A stretch of DNA of 64,000 bases, taken from positions 40,033,278 to 40,097,277 of the forward strand of contig OX438744.1 of the NCBI GenBank assembly GCA_949316235.1, given 5' to 3'. Source of the stretch: Oegoconia quadripuncta (Eukaryota; Arthropoda; Insecta; Lepidoptera; Autostichidae). The translations under genes and the position numbers were made by a program. Below, in pieces: positions 55,085 through 64,000 of this stretch; the first letter of the stretch is position 1, and every line of letters starts with the position of its first letter. Below the pieces are notes generated by a model. That model worked only from the letters and a program-made list of their open reading frames with translations. It was not told the DNA's origin and did not search any database.

Positions 55085-55593
55085 AACAGTACCAGCTTCT
55101 TCCTTTTGACCGCGTTCAACGTCGCGCAGTCCGAATTGTCGGCCAAGAGAGTCTCACCGAGCGACTGGATCCCCTGGCGTTGCGAAGAGACGTCGCGTCC
55201 CTCTGCATTCTCTATCGCATATTTCATGGGGAGTGTTCTGAAGAACTGTTCGAGCTAATACCCGCTGCTCAATTTAACCGATACACTTCTCGGAGAAAAT
55301 TAAATTTCCATCCACATCACCTGGATGAGTGGAAGTCTACCACTGTACGTTTCTCAAGAAATTTCTTGCCACGTACGACCACCCTGTGGAACGGACTTCC
55401 GGCAGCGGTATTCCCGAACGAGTACGACATTGGAACCTTCAAGAAGCGAGCCTACACCTTCCTCAAAGGCCGGCAACGCATCTGTGACCCTTTTGGTGTT
55501 GCGGGTGTCCATGGGCGGCGGTGATTACTTTCCATCAGGTGACCCGCATGCTCGTTTGCCGCTCTCTCATATAAAAAAAAAAAAAAAAAAAAA
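55085..55593 (+). mobile_element. LINE-A, longest intact frame
   Basis: The RT-tail frame is open from about 55088 to 55524 ([60 protein letters not shown], stop). UTR and 20-plus A residues follow. The best template for the family. Confidence 0.9.
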
Positions 55594-56205
55594 TAATATC
55601 TAAATATCTTTATTGTACACAAAATTGTTACAGAAACATGTATTGTATAATGTACAAAGGCGAGCTTAACTCCGATAGAGTTTTCTATCAGCAAACCTTA
55701 GAGATACATAGTGTTTATTAGATTGGGCAGAAAATAGTGTACACAACAATTGAAAATTATTTTATAAAAAAAAAATACAAATTAAAATAATAATAATATA
55801 TATAAATAAATATCTTTAATTACGGTTATTTTCGAGAATACAAAAATTATTAGGTAATATTTATAATTAGCATTTAGGCATCTCAAATGCAGGTCAGAGC
55901 GATTTTTATTTATTTATTCTGTTTTTAGAAAGAAATCTTAATTTATCCAGTGAGAGCACCACTGGACAGAATAAACCCTCTAAACCACAGTAAAGATCTC
56001 CTCAAGAGGATTTCAGCTCGTTAGATAAATAGGAAATGAATCTAATTTTATTTGCAAATTTCGTAACGGACAACTTCTGAGCATTACAAGTTATACATAT
56101 ACCTATGTAATTATAAACTGTTTGCAATTATTTTAATAAATTTTCATCTAGAGTAGTAGGTAGGTATGTATTGTAGTATATGTACTTACCACATTGGTTA
56201 TTTGA
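55594..56205. repeat. Retroposon 3' sequences and unassigned DNA
   Basis: 55603-55760 is a minus-strand retroposon end (aatatctttattgtacacaa). 55895-55985 is a copy of the 'cagtgagagcaccactggac' repeat. The remainder is unrecognised. Confidence 0.4.
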
Positions 56206-56740
56206 ATTGAAAACAATTAAGTTAGGCCATTAGGTAACCGAGTTATGGATGTTTTCATTTATAATAAGTATTTATTTACAAAAAAATATGTATGTAGTAT
56301 ATCAACCATCTGGTATCCACAACACAAGGCTATAGTTGTTTACTGTGGAACTAGATGACGCTGTGTGTATGTCTAAGGATATTTATTATTATTTATTATT
56401 ATTATGGCTAATTACCTGGCAACAGTTAAAATAATTGCACTCAATTGGGACCACGCACTACTGAGTTATATCCGGACGGAGGTTGAACAAACACGTAGTA
56501 ACATTATTCGTTTTTCATCGCAATTTAAAAATAGCCTAATACTATTGATTGAAAACAATTAAATTAGGCCATTAGGTAACCGAGTTATGGATGTTTTCAT
56601 TTATTATAAGTATTTATTTACAAAAAAAAATGTATGTAGTATATCAACCATCTGGTATCCACAACACAAGCCTATAGTTGCTTACTGTGGAACTAGATGG
56701 GCGCTGTGTGTATGTCTAAGGATATTTATTTATTTATTAT
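56206..56740 (+). repeat. 342-bp tandem duplication containing SINE3 tails
   Basis: attgaaaacaattaagttag at 56206 and attgaaaacaattaaattag at 56548 start two copies of one unit: a short lead, then SINE3 from 'gttatggatgttttcattta' to 'aaggatatttattatt'. The first unit continues into a 46-codon frame beginning MANYLATVKIIALNWDHALL. Confidence 0.75.
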
Positions 56741-57447
56741 GTATGTATATTGCTATATTACTATATTTTAGTTATTTCCATAGCCTGATGTCTTACGGTA
56801 TCTTGCTGTGGGGAAATGCCGCGGATATAAATACAATCTGTGTTTTACAAAAACGAGCCGTTCGCGCAATTTATCAATTGAGACCTGCAGTGTCACTTAG
56901 AGACAGATTTAAAGAGTATAATATTCTAACCTTTTCGTCACAGTACATTTTTGAAAATCTAATATAATGTCAAAAAAAATATAGCATCATTTAGGAAAAA
57001 TAGGGATAAACATGATGTCAATACAAGAAATAAAGATAAACTTGCAGGTCACATAAGTCGCCTCCACAAAGTCAGTAATTCATTCAAAGGGTTATGTATA
57101 CGCTTTTTCAATAAAGTTCTGATATACAAAATCTTCCTTTCAATAAATTTAAAGATACTGTAAAACAGAAACTTATTAAGAAAGCATATTATAAAATATC
57201 AGATTATTTAGATGATAAACAATCATGGACATAACCAGCCCGTTCGCATAACCAGGCTATTTCACAATCAATAATGAAATATTATTATATAAAATACCTT
57301 CATTAAAAGAGCGACCTCTCGAGTTTCTTGCTTGTTCTTCTCAGGGGAAAATTGCCTTTTGAACAAGCAGTAGCTTTAAAAATGTAAAATCTGACTATTT
57401 TAAGTGTACCCTGTGTACCTACAAAATAAAGCATTTTTTGATTTTGG
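56741..57447 (+). mobile_element. LINE-C, longest 5' extent
   Basis: Reads FHSLMSYGILLWGNAADINT, LQKRAVRAIYQLRPAVSLRD, a one-base frame change near 56965, then NTRNKDKLAGHISRLHKVSN to the KQSWT stop, with a 4-base loss near 57120. UTR ends at 'aaagcattttttgattttgg'. Jockey-like RT thumb/C-terminal region. Confidence 0.85.
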
Positions 57448-57544
57448 TATTGTGTTGTATTACGGGACTTCCTGTTACAGGTATTATTGTACTTACAAGG
57501 AAAATCCCATCCACGTGAATATTGACATTTGTTAGTAAGAAATG

Positions 57545-57660
57545 AGAAACTCTTTTTTTTTTTTATGCACGACGGGTTCGTACTTGACCTCAATCACACC
57601 TGATGTTAAGTGAAGATGAGGTCGAAGGTGGAAGCGTACTGACCCGGAAACCCCAATACT
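57545..57660 (-). mobile_element. SINE1 3' part
   Basis: T run, 'tgcacgacgggttcgtactt', 'acctgatgttaagtgaagat', stopping at 'cccggaaaccccaa'. Confidence 0.8.
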
Positions 57661-57735
57661 CATAAATCTAAAATCTAAATATGGGGGTATAATGACTGCA
57701 GTGGGACATTCCATGTAGTAATATGAACGATTAAT

Positions 57736-58084
57736 TTATTGTTTACTTAACCTCCCGATAACGTCTAGCTTTTGACCCCTTTTAAGCCGGATCTTTACAT
57801 TGTGATCTAATGTTTGTTTATATATGACAAGCTTGTTATTGTTCAATGTGTGGGCACAATTGTTGGGAATTATGTGTTTACCTAATTCCTTCGATAAAAG
57901 TGAATCTAATGACGTATCCAACCGGATCTTTCTCTGAATCAATAGTATTAGGCTATTTTTAAATTGCGATGAAAAACTAATAATGTTACTACGTGTTTGT
58001 TCAACCTTCGCCCGGATATAACTCAGTAGTGCGTGGTCCCAATTGAGTGCAATTATTTTAACTGGTCCCAGGTAATTAGCCATA
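57736..58084 (-). CDS. Unidentified open frame, probably repeat-derived
   Basis: The minus strand is open for 115 codons from MANYLGPVKIIALNWDHALL to GQKLDVIGRLSKQ and a stop. The first 46 codons recur in the same frame at 56405-56562 with few substitutions, and both copies adjoin a SINE3 tail in the same relative orientation. I do not recognise the protein. It may be part of a larger mobile element carrying SINE3-like ends, or a chance frame in a non-coding repeat. Frame preservation over two copies is the only evidence for coding. Confidence 0.3.
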
Positions 58085-58325
58085 ATAATAATAAATATCC
58101 TTAGACATACACGCAGTCCCACCTAGTTCCACAGTAAGCAGCTGTAGCTTGTGTTGTGGATACCAGAATACATTTTTTTTTTCGTAATTAAATACTTATT
58201 ATAAATGGAAACATACACAACTCGGGTACACATGTCCGTATTCAGCACATAAGCATATGCCCCTAGCGGGATTCGAACCCGCGACCATTTGGTATAGGGG
58301 TTAGAATTTCTAACAGGTCGCCATA
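58085..58325 (-). mobile_element. SINE3
   Basis: Distal body 'cagtcccacctagttccaca', body, and head up to 'ttctaacaggtcgcc'. The box-A half of the head is shortened. Confidence 0.8.
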
Positions 58326-58419
58326 TTTGATGACAAAGGGTTAAGCTGTTACGAAGATCATCATCATCATCTCAAATATCTGACTATTTGGATGACAATC
58401 ATCTAATCTTAACTAACTC

Positions 58420-59030
58420 GTGCTTTTGTACACCACAAGCTATGGAGCATCTTCTATGCTGGCCTGCGTGTCCCGACACATGTACGCTACAGGACCTCCA
58501 GGGGGGGCACACTTCAAATGTCATCAATTTTCATAGCAGACTGCGACCTCTGAACTGCGGTTGACGAACTAACCGTTATTAGTGTTCTGTGGCAGCAACC
58601 GCCATCTTATCAGTGGGTGATGTCATGTCGAGCTCTCAGTCAACGTTGATTTCCTTTTGAAAGTTTTTGTAAAAGTTCAGATTTTTGTTAATTTGTTGTT
58701 TGTTTTTGTTATACTTGTTTTTCATAGCTAATTTAAAGAAATTAGTTATAAGAAATAAAAATTTCCTCATAAACAACAATACCTGTTTCTAAACCCAGTT
58801 TCTACCTATTTAATCAGTGTACGTAGATATGTATAGATAGATTTAATTCCTCAACCAATCGCTGGCAGCCGCACTGTCTATACATGCAAATTTAACCACG
58901 GAGTTGCCACTCTTTCTCGGTAAATAGTTACTATACTCTTTGAGGACCTCTATCATGTCACAGACAATGCTGTCCGCGTGGCCACATTCTGGTCCTCAAG
59001 AATTTGATGTTTTCACCATCGATTGGCTAA
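58420..59030 (+). mobile_element. Non-LTR retrotransposon C-terminus interrupted by a hAT-like element
   Basis: 58430-58498 and 58951-59000 together read a zinc-knuckle-like tail (QAMEHLLCWPACPDTCTLQD, then NAVRVATFWSSRI and a stop), typical of the ends of some LINE ORFs. The insert lies at 58499-58942. Confidence 0.6.
58499..58942 (-). mobile_element. 444-bp hAT-like non-autonomous element, copy 2
   Basis: Inverted copy of 13737-14180 with identical length and very high similarity. Perfect 8-bp duplication AGGACCTC at 58491-58498 and 58943-58950. The different target from copy 1 proves two independent insertions. Confidence 0.88.
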
Positions 59031-59514
59031 GAAGGAGACTAACTCGTTCGTATATATATATATATATCTATACCGTCATATCTAGTATAAGGTAGGGTTT
59101 GTTACACAAGCCTATGTGTATATAACACATACACGGATTGTATGTGTATGTCTATTGATTTATCTACTCTTACTATGCGTTCGCATCACTACTTAGATAA
59201 GTCACTCTTCTATTGTTACTATTTAGTATGAATAATTTAAGGTACCCTTTGTTTACGACATCTTAGGGGTGGAGGACTGATAACTTGAGACACAGGATTT
59301 ATCCTAGTTCAGGTATCAGTCCACCATGATTTTACCTGTATTTAAAATGTTACAATTGATATTTATCTACTTTGTATTAGTATGTAAGTTGAATGTACCT
59401 TTTCAATAGATTTTGGTGAGCAAATAAAGATATAATAACATTCCACGGCATTTCACAATCTAATAATCAAATAAATAACTATTAAAAACTAACATACACT
59501 TACGGTTTTGCATC
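59031..59514. other. No gene; small TA repeat
   Basis: A (TA)n run at 59052-59068. 59400-59440 (gagcaaataaagatataata) resembles a retroposon end. Otherwise unrecognised. Confidence 0.35.
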
Positions 59515-59800
59515 GACCTCCTTAAGAGGGTTTATTTCGTCAAGTGGCGTTGAATAAATTATGATTTATTTTTAAATCTAGCTAATATTGTAAATGCGAT
59601 AGTTTGGATGTTTGTTGTTCAATCATTGCCAAACGGATTTGGATGAAATTTGGTGTATTATTAGAATACACCCTGGATTTAGACATAGGATATTTTTTAT
59701 CCCGATAAAGTGAGTAGTTCCCGCGGGATAAACAGATTAAACATGTCCGCGATGAAGTCATTCTAACACAGGCTAAGTCACAAGAACAAACGGGAAGCCT
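59515..59800 (+). repeat. Dispersed 'cccgcgggataaac' repeat
   Basis: 'gagggtttatttcgtcaagt' then 'atggatgaaatttggtgtat'-type sequence and 'agtagttcccgcgggataaa'. Fullest copy in the window. Confidence 0.65.
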
Positions 59801-59884
59801 AAAAGCTAATTGCCCTCTTAACGTCCGGTATATCTCGTCTTTTTTGTGTAAAATATCAACCAAGGTAGTGACGAATTAATAAAT

Positions 59885-60160
59885 AAATAAATAAATATCC
59901 ATGGACATATACAGACAGCGCCATCTAGTTCCACATTAAGCAACTAGGCTTGTGTTGTGGATACCAGATGGTTGATATACTACACAAATATATTTTTTTT
60001 TTGTAAATAAATACACATATAAATGAAAAACATCCATAACTCGGGTACACATGTCCGTATTCATCATACAAACATATGCCCCTAGCGGGATTCGAACCCG
60101 CGACCTTTTGGTATAGCAACAGAGTTTCTAACCACTACAACTAACAAACAGGTCGTCAAA
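59885..60160 (-). mobile_element. SINE3
   Basis: Distal body 'cagcgccatctagttccaca', T run, head gcgggattcgaacccgcgac and 'aacaaacaggtcgtc', with a small insertion in the head near 60140. Confidence 0.85.
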
Positions 60161-60499
60161 TTCAAATTTGATACATACATGCCTCAATACTGTTATATAC
60201 TATTACAGGAGAAATAAAAGTATTTTTATTTTTATTTTTTTTTATTTTCTAATATCTGCACGGCTATCACCACTTATCGCGGAACGAGTGAGAAAGGGTC
60301 GCCGACGATGTAAAGAGCCTGGGGAATGAAATAACGTTCTTATTGTGTTGCATTATGTACCTATATCGCCGTGGAGATAGCCATGTGACCTCAGACCAAT
60401 CATGTGACGCAAATTTTCTTAATCTGTCAAGTTACGCTACGAAAAGACAAGATTTAAGACATGATAAACTTTGTCAACTTGTTACCCTTGTATAAATCC

Positions 60500-60765
60500 C
60501 GGAGAAGGAGGTCGCAGGTTCGATCCCCAGCGAGGTACATGTTTAAGTACTCTGTTTGGTTGGTGGTAGGGCATTTTAAATGTCCGCTTGGCTACCACCA
60601 TCTTATCTAAATCTGCCGCCAAGCAGCAATGTTAATAGCATTGTTGTGTTCCGGTTGTCAGAGATAATATAGCCAGTCCCCCAAATGTGTTGGAGTTTCC
60701 GGATCAGTACGCTTCCACCTCCGACCTCATATTGTTGAGGTCAAGTATCAACCGGTTGTGCATAC
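60500..60765 (+). mobile_element. SINE1 lacking its box-A end
   Basis: Starts at 'ggaggtcgcaggttcgatcc' and runs to 'ttgaggtcaagtatcaaccg'. A deletion in the tail removes 'cttcacttaacatcagg'. It lies about 110 bp before exon 2. Confidence 0.85.
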
Positions 60766-60872
60766 AAATATATATTTACACATATCCTACACTTTCCATC
60801 CGTAAACATTGATTTGTTATAATTCATTAATAATTACATAATTAATATAAGTAATTGTTTTGTTTGTTTCAG

Positions 60873-60899
60873 ATAAATGTTCATTAGCCTGCACAGGAT
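60873..60899 (+). CDS. apolpp: Apolipophorin precursor, exon 2 (27 bp)
   Basis: Acceptor tttgtttcag and donor T|GTAAGT enclose 27 bases. Joined in phase 1 to exon 1 it gives DKCSLACTG, the start of the mature apolipophorin-II chain as I recall it from other moths. It ends again in phase 1 and joins exon 3 to read GSPTAPTF. Such a small exon is easily missed by gene predictors. Confidence rests on the good splice sites, phase agreement on both sides and the familiar residues. Confidence 0.82.
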
Positions 60900-61414
60900 G
60901 TAAGTCATTAATAAATTATGTTATATTGTTGTCGCTTTTGATGGTTTGACTAACAATAACATTGGGATATAAGACGGAACTTTTCACATATCTTTCTGAA
61001 CTTAATTTTATACAGAATTTTATAGAATATAAATTTATTTACATCGAACATGGTAGTACAGGGTGGTAATGTCATAGGACATAGTGCATTCATATTTCGT
61101 TGCTTTATTACTGGCGTGTTTGAGTCAAATTATTCTAGTTTTCTGTAGTCATGTTATACAAGTCAGCAATCACAAATTTGTTAACAAATATATTCAAATA
61201 CACTTATAATTCATAACTTTGCTCCGTTTGGGGTGAAAATCCTTGGGCTGTGAGGGACAGGCGCTCATTGTCTTTTTCGAGAGATATCTGAGAGTCTGAT
61301 TGAAGCTTCAAATGATCGGAAGGCTGGCTTCTATTTCGCTCATAGGCTAAGTTTTCCGTTTCAGCAAGATCTGGGACAAATTTTTTATTTGTAAATGTGT
61401 GTTTTATATTATTA

Positions 61415-61640
61415 TGATAGATAGATAGATCGTTTATTTGTATCTCCAGTCACACATATACCATATAAGTTCCAAAGCAATTGGATAAACATATTTTATA
61501 ACAATTCATAAAAGTAACATCAGGATACACTAGAGCATGTGTGTGCTACAGCCGTACAAATGGGTCATAGCTCAGTGTGTATAATTGCTCAGAGAGCAAA
61601 ACACTGATTTTCAGCTATTACCCACGAGGAGACACTGGTA
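61415..61640 (-). mobile_element. (CTAT)n-tailed retroposon
   Basis: tgatagatagatagatcgtt at left, 'gggtcatagctcagtgtgta' and 'acactgattttcagctatta' at right, the complement of the copy at 18320. Confidence 0.7.
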
Positions 61641-62009
61641 CAAAAGAGAACAACCAGACAAAAATTTTACTATTTCGTTTTTGTAAAAATGTACAGTATT
61701 CTTTGTGTACTTCTCAAAGATAAGGGGAAATACACTTCTCCAACAATATAGAAATTACATTCATTGAGGCCCATGTAATGCTGTCAGTGTCTTGGGCACG
61801 CTCCCACACGGTGAGGATCTTGAACACGTTTTCTACTTAAAATCGTGGAGAATACGTATTCTTGTCTGTTTTCGTGCTTTTGTATTCAATTTTATTCTTT
61901 TTTTCTTGTAAATTCCTCCTTTTTGATGTGCATTAACATCGGCCACACGTACAATTGATTCTTAAATTTACTTAACGTTAGATTTTTATATTATTTGGAA
62001 ATTTTATTA

Positions 62010-62385
62010 TATATTGTGTATTTACCTATGAAATTGGAGTTTTTTTTTTCTTCGTTAATCATATGTATCAATTCCTGTGATTTTCAAAGCTATATCCAAA
62101 TTTGTTTTTTGGAATATTTTTTAATTTCTGGGCTAGATCAGATAATAAAAAAAAATTGAACAGAGCTCTTTTCATGTGCTTCCCATAATCATTCCTTAGA
62201 TTCGCTGAAACTTTTATAAAGCGGCTACTTTTAAAAATTAACGCTGCCTATACTTAACATAATATTATAAATTTGGATTTGCCGTTCCCAAAAAAAAAAT
62301 CAAAAATGTTTGTATGGAGAAAACAGTCTTAATGAAATTCTTCATACGAAACGCCAATTTCATAGGTAAGGACCTAATATTTTAA
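62010..62385 (+). mobile_element. MITE-6
   Basis: Terminal repeats attgtgtatttacctatgaa and ttcataggtaaggacctaat. An internal deletion near 62110 shortens it to about 375 bp. Confidence 0.8.
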
Positions 62386-62495
62386 TATTTGTGCTCAGAT
62401 AGCTTTTATTTTGGCTCGTGTTATACCATAATTATCTATAGCATATAATGTAATCATCTTCCCACAATATATCTAATCATCGGTCATCTCACCAG

Positions 62496-62692
62496 CTCCA
62501 ACGGCCCCGACGTTTCTAAGTGGTCACAAGTACAACTATGGCGTGGAAGGAACGGTCTCCGTCTATCTGACTGGCGCTAACAAGCAGGAGACCGGTGTGA
62601 AACTCCTGGGACAAGTCACTGTGACGTCACTCGGCAACTGTGTGAATGAGCTCAAAGTCCAGAACTTGGTTATTTCTGGACCCGATGGCAAG
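62496..62692 (+). CDS. apolpp: Apolipophorin precursor, exon 3
   Basis: Acceptor ctcaccag, donor AAG|GTAAGA. Reads SPTAPTFLSGHKYNYGVEGT, continues with VSVYLTGANKQETGVKLLGQ and ends LVISGPDGK (residues about 35-100 of the precursor). The HKYNYGVEGTV opening and following beta-strands are the start of the vitellogenin-N / large lipid transfer domain, which forms the first beta-sheet of the lipid-binding cavity. One Cys (SLGNCVNEL) is present. The exon closes in phase 0 after exactly 100 codons from the start Met, supporting the exon 1-2-3 chain. Confidence 0.95.
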
Positions 62693-62891
62693 GTAAGAAT
62701 TCATTCCCATAGGTTCAATATACGATTTTTTTCTGCCATGTCTGACGTTTTGGTTTTTTGACAGGAAAATGGGCAAAGTTTAAACAAAAAAAAAATATAT
62801 AGTAATTTTATTTTAAACAATTAATCGTATTTAAAATTTCCCAAACAAAATTACCAGATGCTTAAATATTTTCATGATCAATTTTGAACAG

Positions 62892-63056
62892 AAATACAGT
62901 AGCCCACCAGGCGTGGACAAGCCCGTCAGGTTCACCTTAGAGGATGGCAGGATTGGCCCCGACCTCTGCGCCGAGGAAGGAGACACCCGCCGCGCACTCA
63001 ACATCAAGAGAGCCATCATTTCATTGCTACAGACAGAGAAGAAGTCCGCGATTCAG
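62892..63056 (+). CDS. apolpp: Apolipophorin precursor, exon 4
   Basis: 165 bp, 55 codons, phase 0 at both ends (acceptor ttttgaacag, donor CAG|GTAAGT). Reads KYSSPPGVDKPVRFTLEDGR, then IGPDLCAEEGDTRRALNIKR and AIISLLQTEKKSAIQ. The 'RALNIKRAIISLLQ' helix is a hallmark of the lipid transfer protein N-terminal domain (vitellogenin, apoB, MTP and apoLp all have a similar NIKRA/GILS segment). Intron 3 before it is only 199 bp. Confidence 0.95.
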
Positions 63057-63765
63057 GTAAGTGTAACGAAATAAGTCAATCTTACTTTTAGAGTGACTGT
63101 TAAGGGATTTGTTCTATTATTACGTAAGTCTTACAGTAGGAAGTCGTGTCGGAATTCACGGTGAGATCTCTAACGACGGACAGAACTTCACGGTCACAGA
63201 TTAAAGTCAATGGCTACTGGAAATTAACCTCTAGATTCACAACGCAAGCCGTACAAATAAGGTTATAGAATAAACGTCGAAGTGTACATGATTTAGAAGT
63301 CATACCAGCAGATATCTGCTGTCTTTTATATGTATATTACTAGAGTCTAAGTCTAGAGTGAATAGGCATTTACTGGGTGCGCGTGATACATCTTCGGCTA
63401 CATCGTCACTCTCCATCAGGTGAGATTGTAGTCAAACACTAAACCAGTTTTTAATAAAAAAAACATATATATTTCATTATCATGATAAGTGTATATTTAT
63501 CTAAGATTTGAAGAATTTATTATATTGTGAACATCATTTATTTGCAGTAACTAGTGTTCAATATCAATAGGAATTACATTTTTGAAATCATGTTCTATTG
63601 TGTTGTTTTTATTTAAAATATCTCCAGTCACTTGTTAGATTACATAATTAGACATATCTATTTACCCATTTATTGATCTATATCGATGGAGTAAGCGCTA
63701 CTCTTCTCCTTTATGATTTGATTTATTGGTAAAAAAGCATTAAGTATTCACAAAATATGTTTCAG
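63057..63765 (+). other. Apolipophorin intron 4
   Basis: 709 bp, gtaagtgtaa to atgtttcag. Contains a LINE-B extreme 3' end at about 63340-63465 (ccatcaggtgagattgtagt, A run). No other feature recognised. Confidence 0.85.
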
Positions 63766-63915
63766 GTGGATGTATTCGGCACATGCCCCACGGAAGCGTC
63801 ATCCTCTCAGGAAGGCAGTGCTGTCCTCGTCCATCGAACCCGCGACCTCTCCCGCTGTGGACATCGTGAGCAGGGCAAAAACGATTTGCTGACTGGTATC
63901 TACAATCCTACTGCT
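63766..63915 (+). CDS. apolpp: Apolipophorin precursor, exon 5
   Basis: 150 bp, 50 codons, phase 0 (acceptor atgtttcag, donor GCT|GTAAGT). Reads VDVFGTCPTEASSSQEGSAV, then LVHRTRDLSRCGHREQGKND and LLTGIYNPTA. It contains the conserved 'VDVFGTCPT' strand and a second Cys in 'LSRCGHRE', fitting the N-terminal barrel of large lipid transfer proteins. With exons 1-4 this gives 205 residues of a protein usually above 3,300 residues long, so over 90% of the gene lies beyond the right edge. No break in the frame. Confidence 0.95.
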
Positions 63916-64000
63916 GTAAGTGTTTTAATATTTCATACAAATAATTGTAACCACTTTGCTTCATCTTGAGATAACAATATACATCTGCTTCATTTGCTTT

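Larger units (their letters stand above)
39142..60872 (+). other. Apolipophorin intron 1 (21.7 kb)
   Basis: Bounded by gtgagttat at the 5' end and ttgtttcag at the 3' end. It contains most of the window's mobile elements from foldback-7 copy 2 onward. I see no nested host gene. Low-repeat stretches at 39480-40020, 45400-46050, 47180-48190 and 53060-53950 are the places to look for conserved regulatory DNA. Confidence 0.75.
60900..62495 (+). other. Apolipophorin intron 2
   Basis: 1,596 bp, from gtaagtcatt to ctcaccag. It holds a minus-strand (CTAT)n-tailed retroposon (61415-61640) and a MITE-6 copy (62010-62385). The rest is AT-rich with nothing recognised. Confidence 0.8.

Noticed and set aside
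55180..55524. LINE-A reading frame as a possible host gene
   Set aside because: The same C-terminal sequence occurs in eight or more 5'-truncated copies, most with poly(A) tails; it is retrotransposon sequence.

Overview
The window looks like nuclear DNA from a lepidopteran insect (moth or butterfly). It is AT-rich, gene-poor and packed with truncated retrotransposons, tRNA-headed SINEs and short DNA transposons. Its two clear genes fit an insect: a phosphatidylethanolamine N-methyltransferase (PEMT) and the 5' end of an apolipophorin (apoLp-II/I) precursor. There is no sign of a bacterial genome, operon, CRISPR array or virus. I identified families by reading and from memory, with no database search. 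LINE-A to LINE-E, SINE1 to SINE4, MITE-6, foldback-7, U1 and 'RPR' (retroposed polyadenylated RNA) are my own working labels.

Layout. 1-8.4 kb is repeat-rich flank: LINE-A and LINE-B 3' ends, SINE1 and SINE2 copies, and a LINE-B copy between 48-bp direct repeats. 8.58-9.21 kb is an intact, single-exon PEMT gene on the plus strand. 9.2-38.9 kb has no recognisable host gene. It holds layered insertions, including a mariner-like element with 270-bp inverted arms (15.0-16.0 kb), two hAT-like elements with perfect 8-bp target-site duplications (13.7 and 24.6 kb), copies of the RPR family, an unexplained GC-rich patch (22.5-23.0 kb) and a 300-bp GT/GC microsatellite (29.9-30.2 kb). From 38.9 kb to the end lies the start of the apolipophorin gene: TATA box, signal-peptide exon 1, a 21.7-kb first intron full of transposons, a 27-bp exon 2, and exons 3 to 5. 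The gene runs off the right edge.

How the parts relate. Both genes belong to lipid biology. PEMT makes phosphatidylcholine from phosphatidylethanolamine in membranes. Apolipophorin is the scaffold of the haemolymph lipoprotein that carries diacylglycerol and phospholipid. They are 30 kb apart with independent starts, so joint regulation is not implied. The mobile elements interact more visibly: SINE1 and LINE-B share a 3' tail, as expected if LINE-B enzymes move SINE1; DNA elements sit inside older retroelements; and paralogous copies provide empty-site controls.

I found no convincing new multi-gene system. The most novel-looking items are the RPR family, the pair of equal-length 444-bp hAT-like elements, the intronless PEMT, and a repeated unidentified open frame linked to SINE3 tails (56.4 and 57.7-58.1 kb).
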